Below, one piece after another: positions 1 to 8,361 of a DNA stretch of 64,000 bases. The translations under genes and the position numbers were made by a program. This DNA comes from Mycolicibacterium vulneris (GTDB taxonomy: Bacteria; Actinomycetota; Actinomycetes; Mycobacteriales; Mycobacteriaceae): contig NZ_NCXM01000003.1 in the NCBI RefSeq assembly GCF_002104765.1, positions 1 through 64,000 of the forward strand. Reading direction: 5' to 3'. Position 1 is the stretch's first letter. Each line of letters opens with the position of its first letter. The notes beneath the pieces were generated by a model. It saw nothing but the letters and a program-made list of their open reading frames with translations, had not been told where the DNA came from and searched no databases.

Positions 1-129
1 GCCGGCCATCGGCACCGTCGCCTGAACACCCCCGGTGCTGGGGTCGAAGACGTCAGCGCTGCGACCGGACTGCCCGGTGGTGCGCTGCCCATCGATGAAG
101 TGCGGAATCAGCGTCGTGTGCGCAGTCAT
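1..129 (-). CDS. mmsA: Methylmalonate-semialdehyde dehydrogenase, N-terminal fragment
   Basis: Only the first 43 codons lie in the window; the gene continues beyond base 1. The peptide begins MTAHTTLIPHFIDGQRTTGQ and continues with SADVFDPSTG and VPMAG. This is the conserved N-terminus of mycobacterial MmsA, a CoA-acylating aldehyde dehydrogenase of valine and propionyl/methylmalonyl metabolism in the cytoplasm. The start is the ATG whose complement is at 127-129. The gene is divergent from the cyclase gene at 254, and the 124 bp between them must hold both promoters. The active site is outside the window, so identification rests on the N-terminus alone. Confidence 0.85.
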   Translation of the reverse strand, partial: MTAHTTLIPHFIDGQRTTGQSGRSADVFDPSTGGVQATVPMAG

Positions 130-253
130 TCAGTCTTGTCCTGGCCTCGTCATGGGTTTTAACGTGCGCGAAGTTTGGATACCTACGAAGTAGAACAATT
201 AATGCTGTTTATGGTAGTCGTTAGATGCGTTAAACGGAAGTGACGGTCTACCA

Positions 254-1789
254 GTGGAATCATCCTATCCTCCATGGCTGTCAATCCGGACTCCCGGGCG
301 CAAAGCTGCAATTCGTCTTGGGCTCAGTTATGCGGCTGCGCTGACCTCCGCGCACCTCCTGGCCGCCGGCGCAGTCTCTTTGATGATCGTCTCGCTCACC
401 CGTAACCGCGGCGGGGACCCCGGCATCCTCTCCAGCAGAAAGAACCTGATTGCTGTGTGCGGTCTGGTCGCAATCTCGGCAACCGTCGGTGGTGTGGCCG
501 GTGTCTTGAATATGGTTCCGTCCTTCCGTTGGTTCGCCGATGGCGCCGAACCAACGCCCGCTCAACAGCGCGCGGCTATGCGCATAGCCGCCCGCCAGAC
601 CGTCGTCCAGTTCGGCATCTGGGCTGTCGGCGGCGCAGTGTTGGTTCTGGTCAACTTTCACGCCGGCGGCGCCGTCGCCTGCGTGATCGGTACCGCCATT
701 CTGTTCGGGGGTGCGGCCACCGCCTCCATGGGCTATCTGATAACTCAACGCATCCTGCGGCCCATCCTGGCGGCGTCAATGAAGACCGCCGAACCCTCTA
801 GCGAAATGCCGGGGGTACTTGCACGAGTGATGATTACGTGGGTCCTCTTTAGTGCATTACCCATCGCTGGAATCGCATTGATCGTCTTGTCGCGCTCCAA
901 CGGGTGGCTTGTGCCGAAGTCAGCGCCAATCGAAACACCGGTTCTGGTGCTCGCTGTGGCATCCCTCGCCTTGGGGTTTCGCGCGATGATCTTGGTTGCC
1001 CGGTCAATCTCGGACCCAGTTCGTGAAGTCGTCATCGCCATGACCGAGGTGGAGCACGGCCATGGCGGGGCGCTCGTCGAGGTGTATGAGCCCTCCGAAA
1101 TCGGACGACTCCAGGTCGGATTCAACCGGATGGTGGCAGGCCTTGAGGAAAGGGAACGCCTCCGGGACCTCTTCGGGCGCCACGTGGGCGCAGACGTGGC
1201 ACGCCAGGCACTTCAACACGATGGCTCCCTATCGGGTGACGTCCGCGATGTCGCCGTACTCTTCGTCGATCTGGTGGGGTCAACGGCGATCGCCGCCGGC
1301 CGGCGGCCCGAGGAAGTCGCGAGCATCCTGAACGACTTCTTCCGCATAGTGGTCGCGGCCGTGCACCAGCAGCACGGCCTGATCAATAAGTTCGAAGGCG
1401 ACGCGGTCCTGGCCGTGTTCGGAGCACCCATCGACATTGATGAACCGGCTTCGGCGGCGCTCGCGACGGCACGCGCGCTCGGCACGGAACTGAGGGCGCT
1501 GCCACTGGTGGACTTCGGTATCGGAGTGGCCGCCGGTGCGGTATTCGCAGGCAATATCGGCGCGGAGAACCGCTACGAATACACGGTCATTGGAGACGCC
1601 GTCAACGAGGCCGCACGCTTGGCTGATCACGCCAAGCAATGGGACTCCAGAATTCTGGCGTCGGGTAGCGCACTCGCTCTAGCCCAGGTGTTGGAACGGG
1701 AGCACTGGGCAACGCGCGGTTCGGCGTGGCTTCGAGGCCGATCGGCAATGACCGAACTGGCCGAGCCGGTGTTCGATGATGTCGTTTAG
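254..1789 (+). CDS. Membrane class III adenylate cyclase with HAMP domain
   Basis: A 511-aa protein starting at GTG. Roughly six hydrophobic segments (about residues 22-50, 65-88, 117-135, 138-165, 190-212, 228-248) precede a HAMP linker (about 245-300) and a C-terminal cyclase domain (about 325-490). The catalytic set is visible: metal-binding Asp339 (FVDLVGST) and Asp383 (KFEGDAV), adenine-selecting Lys379, Asp448 (VIGDAVNEAARL), and transition-state Asn451 and Arg455. The architecture matches the mycobacterial Rv1318c/Rv1319c/Rv1320c/Rv3645 group of cAMP-producing enzymes. The complete catalytic set suggests it is active as a homodimer in the membrane. The sensed signal cannot be inferred. 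It is divergent from mmsA and followed by a catabolic region. Confidence 0.93.
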   Translation: MESSYPPWLSIRTPGRKAAIRLGLSYAAALTSAHLLAAGAVSLMIVSLTRNRGGDPGILSSRKNLIAVCGLVAISATVGGVAGVLNMVPSFRWFADGAEPTPAQQRAAMRIAARQTVVQFGIWAVGGAVLVLVNFHAGGAVACVIGTAILFGGAATASMGYLITQRILRPILAASMKTAEPSSEMPGVLARVMITWVLFSALPIAGIALIVLSRSNGWLVPKSAPIETPVLVLAVASLALGFRAMILVARSISDPVREVVIAMTEVEHGHGGALVEVYEPSEIGRLQVGFNRMVAGLEERERLRDLFGRHVGADVARQALQHDGSLSGDVRDVAVLFVDLVGSTAIAAGRRPEEVASILNDFFRIVVAAVHQQHGLINKFEGDAVLAVFGAPIDIDEPASAALATARALGTELRALPLVDFGIGVAAGAVFAGNIGAENRYEYTVIGDAVNEAARLADHAKQWDSRILASGSALALAQVLEREHWATRGSAWLRGRSAMTELAEPVFDDVV

Positions 1790-2059
1790 CATTCGCTGGC
1801 CGGTCCGCTCACAGCAGGACCGCGCTATCAGCTCTCGCACATCGGCGTCGGCGGCGAGGAAGACAGTGGCGTCCCACCCGGCCATCACCCGATCGAACAA
1901 CCACCCGCCGGCGTCGTCGTCCACCTCGATGACGCTGTGGGCAGCGACATCCAGCCGATACCTGATGTCTAGCCCGCCGGCGCGCGAGTGATCGACTTCG
2001 CCTCCCGCGCGCCCACCGAGATCGCCGTTATCTCCCAACTCCATTGACGGAGGCGACAT
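1679..2059 (-). CDS. Small hypothetical protein, possibly truncated
   Basis: This 126-aa reading frame fills the gap between the cyclase and the first P450. Its central part (RYRLDVAAHSVIEVDDDAGG, then WLFDRVMAGWDATVFL) has the composition of a real protein and resembles small mycobacterial hypotheticals with an AGGWLFDRxMAGW motif, from memory only. The C-terminal third runs antisense into the cyclase gene and looks like read-through. The genuine gene may therefore have lost its normal stop through a frameshift. No function can be offered. The start is uncertain because no strong ribosome binding site is visible. Confidence 0.4.
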   Translation of the reverse strand: MSPPSMELGDNGDLGGRAGGEVDHSRAGGLDIRYRLDVAAHSVIEVDDDAGGWLFDRVMAGWDATVFLAADADVRELIARSCCERTGQRMLNDIIEHRLGQFGHCRSASKPRRTARCPVLPFQHLG

Positions 2060-2090
2060 TCCCCTCCGCCTCGCTGTCGGGACTCATAGC

Positions 2091-3302
2091 TCACCGGGGA
2101 GTAGCGCAGACGTGGAGTTCTGCGTGCCGACGGACCAACAGGCTGTCCACCCACCGCGGTGCGCGATCCTCGTCGAGCGTGAAGCATCGGGTCTGCTCGA
2201 GGATTGCGCCGAGCACCGCACGGGCTTCGATACGCGCGAGAGCCGCCCCGACGCAGAAATGAATGCCGTGCCCGAAAGCGAGGTGACGTTTGGGGGATTC
2301 GCGCGTCAGGTCGATTCGGTCGGGGTGTTTGAACTGAGCGGGGTCGCGGTTCCCGGCCGCGAAGAGAAGCAACACCGTGGAGCCCGAGGCGATCTCGACG
2401 CCGCCGAGCGTGGTGTCGCGTGGCACGCTGCGCATCATTTGCCGAAACGGTGACTCGAGCCGCAGCGCCTCCTCGACGAAAACATCGATGTCCTGCGGCT
2501 TTTCGCGCAGCCGCTGTTGTAATCCGGGATTTTCAGCGAGCATCCGGACCGCATTGCCCAGCAGGCTGGTCGTGGACTCCCCGCCGGCGCTTAGCATGGT
2601 GTGCAGGATGATGGTGGCCTCCCCGATGCGCAAGGTGCCAGCATCCAGCGCCCGCCGAACCGCCAGCAGGATTCCCTCTTCTCCCCCCTCGCCGGTGCCC
2701 GCGATCTGATCGGCGATCCAGGCCTCGATAGTCTCGGTGCGCGCGACAAAAGTACTGAGCTCATCCATTGACATCGTGCCGCCCACCATCGTGGTGGAGT
2801 CGAAGGCCGCTTCCAATAGTTGCATGGGGTCGATGTCGCGAAAACCGATCAGCCTGGCCACCACGGTGATCGGCACCATGTTGCCGATCTTCGCCATGAA
2901 GTCGAAGCTGCCGTCATCTAGGGCTTGCTTGACTGCGGCCGCTGACAACGCGCGAATGTCGTCCTCCAGGGTGCGCATGCGCCGTGCCACTAATTCGGGG
3001 AAGACCGCGCGCCGATGCGTGGTGTGCACGGGCGGGTCCGCGGTCGCCAGCGTCGGCATGGCCGCCTCACCGAAATCGAGGCGCGCAGGCAGTCCATCCT
3101 GATCGCGGTAAAGCAGACAACGCATGATCGAGGAGAAATCCTCGGGCCGCGCGACCGCCTCCGACAACAGTGCGAAAGTGCTGATTGCGACGACGTCCGT
3201 ACCAGGCACCATCCAGACCGGCGCCTGCTCCCGCAGCATCGCGTAGAAGGCGTAGGGGTTCTGCAGGACTGCCGGGTCTAGCAGCATCGATGCCGTCAAC
3301 AT
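2091..3302 (-). CDS. Cytochrome P450
   Basis: A 403-aa soluble bacterial P450 (CYP). It shows the I-helix oxygen-activation motif AGGESTTSL, the ExxR motif in EEALRLESP and the heme-ligand loop FGHGIHFCVGAALARIEAR, where the Cys binds heme iron. It has no membrane anchor, as usual for this class. It probably hydroxylates a hydrophobic substrate using ferredoxin and ferredoxin reductase; a small ferredoxin gene lies at 9623-9817. A second, distinct P450 lies immediately upstream in the same orientation. The start at 3302 lacks a clear Shine-Dalgarno; Met6 is an alternative. The substrate cannot be read from sequence. Confidence 0.93.
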   Translation of the reverse strand: MLTASMLLDPAVLQNPYAFYAMLREQAPVWMVPGTDVVAISTFALLSEAVARPEDFSSIMRCLLYRDQDGLPARLDFGEAAMPTLATADPPVHTTHRRAVFPELVARRMRTLEDDIRALSAAAVKQALDDGSFDFMAKIGNMVPITVVARLIGFRDIDPMQLLEAAFDSTTMVGGTMSMDELSTFVARTETIEAWIADQIAGTGEGGEEGILLAVRRALDAGTLRIGEATIILHTMLSAGGESTTSLLGNAVRMLAENPGLQQRLREKPQDIDVFVEEALRLESPFRQMMRSVPRDTTLGGVEIASGSTVLLLFAAGNRDPAQFKHPDRIDLTRESPKRHLAFGHGIHFCVGAALARIEARAVLGAILEQTRCFTLDEDRAPRWVDSLLVRRHAELHVCATPR

Positions 3303-3341
3303 CGTTATCTGTCCGCGTTCAACGGGAATTCCCCAGGGCCA

Positions 3342-4613
3342 CTACGACACCCACGCTAGTTCGACCCGTTGCCACCCGTTGAGCAGCGCCGTCGAGTTGC
3401 GTTCCAGCGGCGCATCGGTCAATTTGAGGCGGTCGAGGTAGGGCAGCAGCCCGCCGATCGCCGCGCGCACTTCCTGCCCTGCCAGGTGAGCACCCAGACA
3501 AAAGTGGATGCCGTGACCGAAGGCCAGGCTTTTACCGGGAGGACGAGTGATCAAAAAACGATCGGGCTCGTCGAAGCGGCGCGGATCGCGATTCGCTGCG
3601 GCCATGTGCAGAGCGATGATGGCCCCCTTCGGAATCGTCGTACCAGCGACGACGGTGTCTTCGGTCGCCTCCCGAAATGCGAACTGGATCGGCGTCGTCA
3701 GCCGGTTCGCCTCATCGACGGCGTTGGGCAACAACGACGGATCGTCGAGCAACAATTTGAGCTGGTCGGGGTTGGCCAGCAGTTCGACCACGGCATTGCC
3801 GATAAGGTTCGTGGTCGTCTCGTTGCCGGCGACCATGATGGTGATCGCCACCATCAATGTTTCGACGTTGCTCAGCGACTCGTTGTCGATCGCCGCGACC
3901 ATCGCACTGACCAAATCATTCCTCGGCTCAACTCGCCTCGCTTCGATCAACGGCACGAAGTAGGTGCTGAACTCCTTGATCGTCGTCAACATCAACTCGT
4001 TGCGTTCGGCGGCACTGCTGAAATTGCCGCCGGCGGCGGCGGCGAAAGCGTCGGACCAGCACTTGGCGCGCCCGTACTCGCTTCGGTCGATACCGAGGAT
4101 GTGGCAGATCATCTCCACCGGCAGTGGAATAGCCAGCCGCTCGACCAGGTCGAAGCTGGGAAGCTCGTCAATACCGCTTAGGCAGCGGTCGACGATCGTG
4201 GCGATCGCGTCAGCCATCTCCTTGATTCGAGGGGGCGTGAAACCCCTGCTCACGATTCTGCGTATCCGGGTGTGTTGAGGCGGGTCCGCGGCGGCGATGG
4301 TCTTGGCGGAGGCCATCTCGTTCATGTCGACGGGAATCCCCGCGGTCAGGGCCATGAGTCGCTCGATGACCTCGGGCTTCATCTCGGCATCCGCCGGTGC
4401 TGAATCTCCCTCGTAGGGGTTGGGACGGGACGAGAAAACAGCGGGATTGGATTGAACGGCCTTCACATCATCAAATCGCGATATCACCCAGATATTCGTA
4501 CCGGTCCGGTAGACCGGAAACCGCTCTCGCAGCGCCGCGTAAACCGCTGGCAACTCGTCAGCGGGACCAGGCTTGAACGGGTCGAACTCCAGCACGCTTC
4601 CCTCCGTCGACAA
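3342..4613 (-). CDS. Cytochrome P450
   Basis: A 423-aa P450 with I-helix motif VAGNETTTN, ExxR-type motif DEANRLTTP and heme loop FGHGIHFCLGAHLAGQEVR. It is first in a two-gene minus-strand unit with the P450 at 2091, with about 39 bp between them. The two differ clearly in their N-termini and substrate-recognition regions, so they are not a recent duplication and may act on successive positions of one substrate. The upstream region (4614-4806) is shared with the divergent gene at 4807. Cytoplasmic; redox partners are presumably ferredoxin-type. Confidence 0.93.
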   Translation of the reverse strand: MSTEGSVLEFDPFKPGPADELPAVYAALRERFPVYRTGTNIWVISRFDDVKAVQSNPAVFSSRPNPYEGDSAPADAEMKPEVIERLMALTAGIPVDMNEMASAKTIAAADPPQHTRIRRIVSRGFTPPRIKEMADAIATIVDRCLSGIDELPSFDLVERLAIPLPVEMICHILGIDRSEYGRAKCWSDAFAAAAGGNFSSAAERNELMLTTIKEFSTYFVPLIEARRVEPRNDLVSAMVAAIDNESLSNVETLMVAITIMVAGNETTTNLIGNAVVELLANPDQLKLLLDDPSLLPNAVDEANRLTTPIQFAFREATEDTVVAGTTIPKGAIIALHMAAANRDPRRFDEPDRFLITRPPGKSLAFGHGIHFCLGAHLAGQEVRAAIGGLLPYLDRLKLTDAPLERNSTALLNGWQRVELAWVS

Positions 4614-4742
4614 TGTCCCTCCTGTTCACTGGCGAACGCCTGCGAGCCATGTTGCAACCGGTCGATCAGCACTAAGCTACAAGGCTGTGTTCGCTATAGT
4701 AGGATGTCATTTCCCAATGAAGCAAGGAGCGGTAGATTAAAA

Positions 4743-4781
4743 AGCACTCAACGTCATCCATCGCAGCACCGCTTGAGTGCT
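4743..4781. promoter_or_regulatory. Inverted repeat in divergent promoter
   Basis: The arms AGCACTCAA (4743-4751) and TTGAGTGCT (4773-4781) are perfect 9-bp inverted repeats with 21 bp between them. They lie between the P450 operon and the gene at 4807, ending 25 bp before the latter's start. They could be a regulator site or a 5'-leader hairpin controlling the downstream gene. Confidence 0.5.
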
Positions 4782-4806
4782 GACGTATCTCTGAGGAGAT
4801 GAGAAA

Positions 4807-5781
4807 GTGTTCCCCGCCCACGTTATGGAGGTGGCAATCGCCTCGCCCGACGACACGGGGCGATCTCGCACCGCCATTGGTCATGCTCTGAATTGGTGGA
4901 ACTGCGCGAGCGGGCAGCGGACCCAGATTGCGTTAATTCCGTCAAGCGGGATCACCGACCGCTGCGACGCGTTCATCGCCCTCTTCGACCCGATGGGCCG
5001 CGATGTCGTTGAGGTGATGGGTGACGTAGAGCGCGCAAAGCGAGCCGGCAAGTTGGTACTCGTTTGGCTCATCGCCGAATCACCTTCGCACGGGCCCAGT
5101 TCGGACGAACAGAGTTGGCTTGACAACGTGACGCAGCGACTGACAAGGGAAGGGATCTGTCCGCGCTACATTGGTCATGGGGATGCTGACTTCGAGGGCC
5201 GCTTGCAAAGCGCGATTGCAGCCGATCTGACCGACGCCGATCTCGGCGCGCTGACCGTGGAATCCGAACGCATCGCATCGGCACGGCAAGTAAGGATCTA
5301 CCGGACGCCAGTGGCGTTTCTTGGCCCGCAGATCTGGGCCGTGACAGTGGTGAATCACGGCACCTCTTTAGCCGTCGACCTACAGGTCTCGGTAGGCGCG
5401 GTCGACTCCAAAGGACGCGCTCGACCCGGCGGTGCCAAACGCTCGACGCAAGCAATCGCCGACGTCGTCGCCAAGCTGAGCACTGGTCCGTGGCCCGACG
5501 AGCATCACCCACTGCTCGAAAGGGGCGGGGCCTTACCAACTCGGCAGCCGGCGTTCCTAGCCAACCGGATGGACCTTGTTGCTGCCCACAACGCAGTGGA
5601 CTTCCCGCGCTGGCTACGGCCAAACCAACACGCTTCCGCCCTTTATTCGTTGGAACCCAACGCTGCACCCGACGTGCGGATCAAGTTTGAAGACGATGCG
5701 GGCCAGGTGTGGTCCAGAGCGAACGACGCTGAACCCGAGAGGGTTTCGTCAATATCACGAAGTTCAGGCGAGCTGCGGTAG
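4807..5781 (+). CDS. Putative DUF4062/TIR-like N-terminal domain protein
   Basis: A 324-aa cytoplasmic protein. Residues about 5-100 follow the pattern of DUF4062/TIR-like conflict domains: MEVAIASPDD (compare 'VMIASPxDVxxER'), a later WN pair, then CDAFIALFDPMG and a helix followed by KLVLVWL. The rest, from about 170, includes a beta-rich stretch (IWAVTVVNHGTSLAVDLQVS) resembling an Ig-like fold, with no known catalytic motif. The RBS GAGGAGATGAGAAA lies just before the GTG start. Its neighbours are catabolic genes, so its position there is odd. It could be a stand-alone defence effector or a sensor; the family assignment is by pattern only. Confidence 0.55.
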   Translation: MFPAHVMEVAIASPDDTGRSRTAIGHALNWWNCASGQRTQIALIPSSGITDRCDAFIALFDPMGRDVVEVMGDVERAKRAGKLVLVWLIAESPSHGPSSDEQSWLDNVTQRLTREGICPRYIGHGDADFEGRLQSAIAADLTDADLGALTVESERIASARQVRIYRTPVAFLGPQIWAVTVVNHGTSLAVDLQVSVGAVDSKGRARPGGAKRSTQAIADVVAKLSTGPWPDEHHPLLERGGALPTRQPAFLANRMDLVAAHNAVDFPRWLRPNQHASALYSLEPNAAPDVRIKFEDDAGQVWSRANDAEPERVSSISRSSGELR

Positions 5782-5815
5782 CGCTATCGCCGCCGAGTAG
5801 AGCGGAAGGCTCGTC

Positions 5816-6883
5816 GTGTCATCAGATACCCGCAGGCCCATTAGCATCCCCTCCTACGAGGTGGTCGGTGATTGGGCAGAACTGTCCGCCGTCCCGGGTG
5901 CCCCGTCCTGTTGGGTGCACAACGCTGTCGTCGCCACCGACGGTGGCGAGATCATCAGTTTCCACGCCGGGCGACTCGTCGCGTTCGACACCGGAGGCCG
6001 TCTGCTCCGCGTGGTCGACACAGACCTCACCGAAGGCCATGGCATCACTCTCGTGCGCGAGGGCGATGACGAACTCCTCTGGGTGAGCGATCCAGGGTTC
6101 GTGTTCAGCTGCGGCGCCGACGACGGAGACCCCGACTGGACTCCGATGTTCGGCAAGGGAGTCCGCTGCCAGACCCGGGCACCCCGAGTGGTGAAGATGA
6201 CCGTGGACGGTCAGATCCGGTCCGAGTTGCCTGTGCCCCAACAGAATCCGGCCATCCCCGCCGGCCCGATGGGACCGTATTGTCCGTGTGGTTGCGCTGT
6301 GGACGAGGAGCGGTTCGGTGGAACGGGCGACATCTGGGTGGCGGACGGATACGGGTCAGGTGTCGTGCACCGCTTCGACAAGCAGGGAAACCATCGGTCG
6401 ACGCTGACCGGTGAGGAAGTCGGCCAACGACTCGCATGTCCACACGCAATTTTCATCGATCGCCGCAAAACGGTCCCTGAGCTCTACGTTGCCGACCGAG
6501 TCAACACCCGCGTGCTGGTCTACGATATCGGCGGTCGCTATCTGCGGTCCTTCGGTGAACAGTTCCTCAACAGCCCCAGCGATTTTGCGCAGTGGGGCGA
6601 CCTGCTGGTCGTCGCCGAGCTCTATGGGCGAGTGGCCGTACTCGATCCCGAGGACAATCTGCTGGGATACATCGGCGACGACCCCACTGCCGCCCCGGGG
6701 TGGCCGACCCGGCCGGGCTGGCCCAACACGCTCGCCGGCGATGGGCGTACGGAGATACCGCACCTGCCCAGCCACGATCGTTTCAACTCCCCGCACGCTG
6801 TCGCAACGGACCCCGACGGAAATCTCTATGTGTCTGAATGGCTTTTGGGCGGCCGTTACACCAAGCTCACCGTCCAGCGCTGA
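5816..6883 (+). CDS. NHL-repeat beta-propeller protein
   Basis: A 355-aa protein starting at GTG, 35 bp after the previous gene. It has repeated propeller blades of the NHL type: GHGITLV, DIWVADGYGSGVVHRFDKQG, ELYVADRVNTRVLVYDIGGRYLRSFG, and C-terminal FNSPHAVATDPDGNLYVSEW. The fold is that of peptidyl-hydroxyglycine amidating lyase-like or SMP-30-like propellers. No signal peptide is visible. Catalytic residues are not certain, so it may be a lactonase or lyase, or a binding scaffold. It is convergent with the thiolase gene, 15 bp away. Confidence 0.8.
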   Translation: MSSDTRRPISIPSYEVVGDWAELSAVPGAPSCWVHNAVVATDGGEIISFHAGRLVAFDTGGRLLRVVDTDLTEGHGITLVREGDDELLWVSDPGFVFSCGADDGDPDWTPMFGKGVRCQTRAPRVVKMTVDGQIRSELPVPQQNPAIPAGPMGPYCPCGCAVDEERFGGTGDIWVADGYGSGVVHRFDKQGNHRSTLTGEEVGQRLACPHAIFIDRRKTVPELYVADRVNTRVLVYDIGGRYLRSFGEQFLNSPSDFAQWGDLLVVAELYGRVAVLDPEDNLLGYIGDDPTAAPGWPTRPGWPNTLAGDGRTEIPHLPSHDRFNSPHAVATDPDGNLYVSEWLLGGRYTKLTVQR

Positions 6884-6898
6884 GCGTTCGGGCTCGAG

Positions 6899-8059
6899 TT
6901 AGATCCGTTCGACGACCATCGCTGAGCCCATCCCTCCCCCGGCGCACATCGCCACCACCCCGATGCGCGAATCGCGGCGTGCGAGTTCATGAACGATCGA
7001 CACCACCATCCGAGCGCCAGTCGCCGCGATGGGGTGGCCAAGACTGATACCGCTGCCGTTCACATTCACGATTGACTCGTCCAATCCGAGGTCACGCGTG
7101 CACGCCACGGCCATCGTGGCGAACGCCTCGTTGATCTCGAAGAGGTCCACGTCGTCCACTGTGAGACCGCTGCGCCTGAGCGCCAACGGGATTGCGGTCA
7201 CCGGGGCCATTCCGGTGTGTTCGACCTCCACGCCCACAGATGCCCAACCCCGGATCCGTGCCAGCGGTGTGAGGCCGCGACTGGACGCGAAGTCAGAGCC
7301 TCCGATAACCAGCGCGGCGGCGGCATCGTTGATGCCCGCAGAATTTCCGGCAGTAACGACCGCGTCGGGTAGTTCCGGGTGCAGGACCTTCAGCCCGGCG
7401 AGCGCGTCGGGCGTGGTGTCTCGCGGGTGCTCGTCGGTGTCGAACACAGCTTCGCCGTGGTTGATGGGGACGGTGACAATCTCGTCGTCGAAATATCCCT
7501 TGGCAATCGCGTTGAGCGCCCGCTGCTGTGAGCGTGCGGACCAGGCGTCGGCTTGCTCGCGGGTAACATGGTGGAGCCGGGCGGTGTTTTCACCGATGGT
7601 GACCGACATATCGAAAGCGGGAATGCCGGGGGCGTCGGGATGGCTCTGCGGCGACCATGGGGTTGGTTCTTGGGCACCTGGTGCCACCTTGGTCAGCCGC
7701 GGCATGGTGCTCGCGCTTTCCGTTCCACCGGCGACGATCACGTCTGCCATGCCGGCCATGATGGTGGCCGCCGCCAACTGCACGGCAGTGGCGCCCGAGG
7801 CGCAGTGCCGATTGATAGCCACCCCGGGCACGTTGGTCATGCAGAGGCGCACTGCGATGTTGCGCCCGATCACCCCTCCGCCCTGCAGGGACTCCGCGAG
7901 CAACAGGTCGTCGAGGTCAGCCACGGAGATCTGTGACCGTTCGACGGCCGCGGTAACGGCGACCTCGGCGAGTTCGTAGGCGTCGACTGACGTCAGGGAT
8001 CCCTTGCGGGCCCTGCCGATTGGTGTTCTAGCGGCCGAGAGTATGAGCGCGTCAGGCAT
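6899..8059 (-). CDS. Acetyl-CoA acetyltransferase (thiolase)
   Basis: A 386-aa thiolase of normal length. Nucleophilic Cys86 lies in NRHCASGATAVQ. The NEAFA motif, the His motif GHPIAATGARM and the second Cys in AMCAGGGMGSA are all present, so the enzyme should be active. It would cleave 3-ketoacyl-CoA or condense acyl-CoAs in the cytoplasm, giving the last beta-oxidation step of the local pathway. It resembles FadA-type degradative thiolases. It is downstream of, and in the same direction as, the amidohydrolase and ferredoxin genes. A specific FadA number cannot be assigned. Confidence 0.93.
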   Translation of the reverse strand: MPDALILSAARTPIGRARKGSLTSVDAYELAEVAVTAAVERSQISVADLDDLLLAESLQGGGVIGRNIAVRLCMTNVPGVAINRHCASGATAVQLAAATIMAGMADVIVAGGTESASTMPRLTKVAPGAQEPTPWSPQSHPDAPGIPAFDMSVTIGENTARLHHVTREQADAWSARSQQRALNAIAKGYFDDEIVTVPINHGEAVFDTDEHPRDTTPDALAGLKVLHPELPDAVVTAGNSAGINDAAAALVIGGSDFASSRGLTPLARIRGWASVGVEVEHTGMAPVTAIPLALRRSGLTVDDVDLFEINEAFATMAVACTRDLGLDESIVNVNGSGISLGHPIAATGARMVVSIVHELARRDSRIGVVAMCAGGGMGSAMVVERI

Positions 8060-8101
8060 TGTTGTCGCTTCCGTCGAAGGTTGGGTGCGGCGGTTGATCG
8101 G

Positions 8102-8263
8102 TCATAAAGTCGCTGCCCGCTTCGCGCCGAGTAGGTCGGCGATGAGATCGCGCCGCAGGACCTTTCCGGTCGAGGTTTGCGGCAGCGCGTCGCGAATGAC
8201 CACCGGCGTCTTCGAGCCACGCAGCCGGCATCGCAGTCGCTTTCCCCGTGTGAGGTCAATCAT
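8102..8263 (-). pseudogene. Acyl-CoA synthetase (FadD) C-terminal remnant
   Basis: A 53-codon frame that does not appear as a longer ORF. After an unrelated MIDLTRGKRL start it reads PVVIRDALPQTSTGKVLRRD and ends LLGAKRAATL. This is the canonical C-terminal tail of FadD or acyl-AMP ligases, including the catalytic Lys in TGK. The other roughly 480 residues are missing, so this is a deletion scar. An AAAGGTG sequence precedes the ATG, so a short peptide might still be made. Confidence 0.75.
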
Positions 8264-8361
8264 TCGGTCACCTTTCATCATGCGCAGATGAGCACGCCCG
8301 CGGTATCCGAGCTGGCACGGGTAAACGGCGCGGTTGCTGGGTCGTCACGAGCCGGCCGGGT

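Noticed and set aside
3369-4181. A 270-codon plus-strand frame over the P450 gene
   Set aside because: It is a shadow of the P450 at 3342; the P450 frame carries all family motifs.
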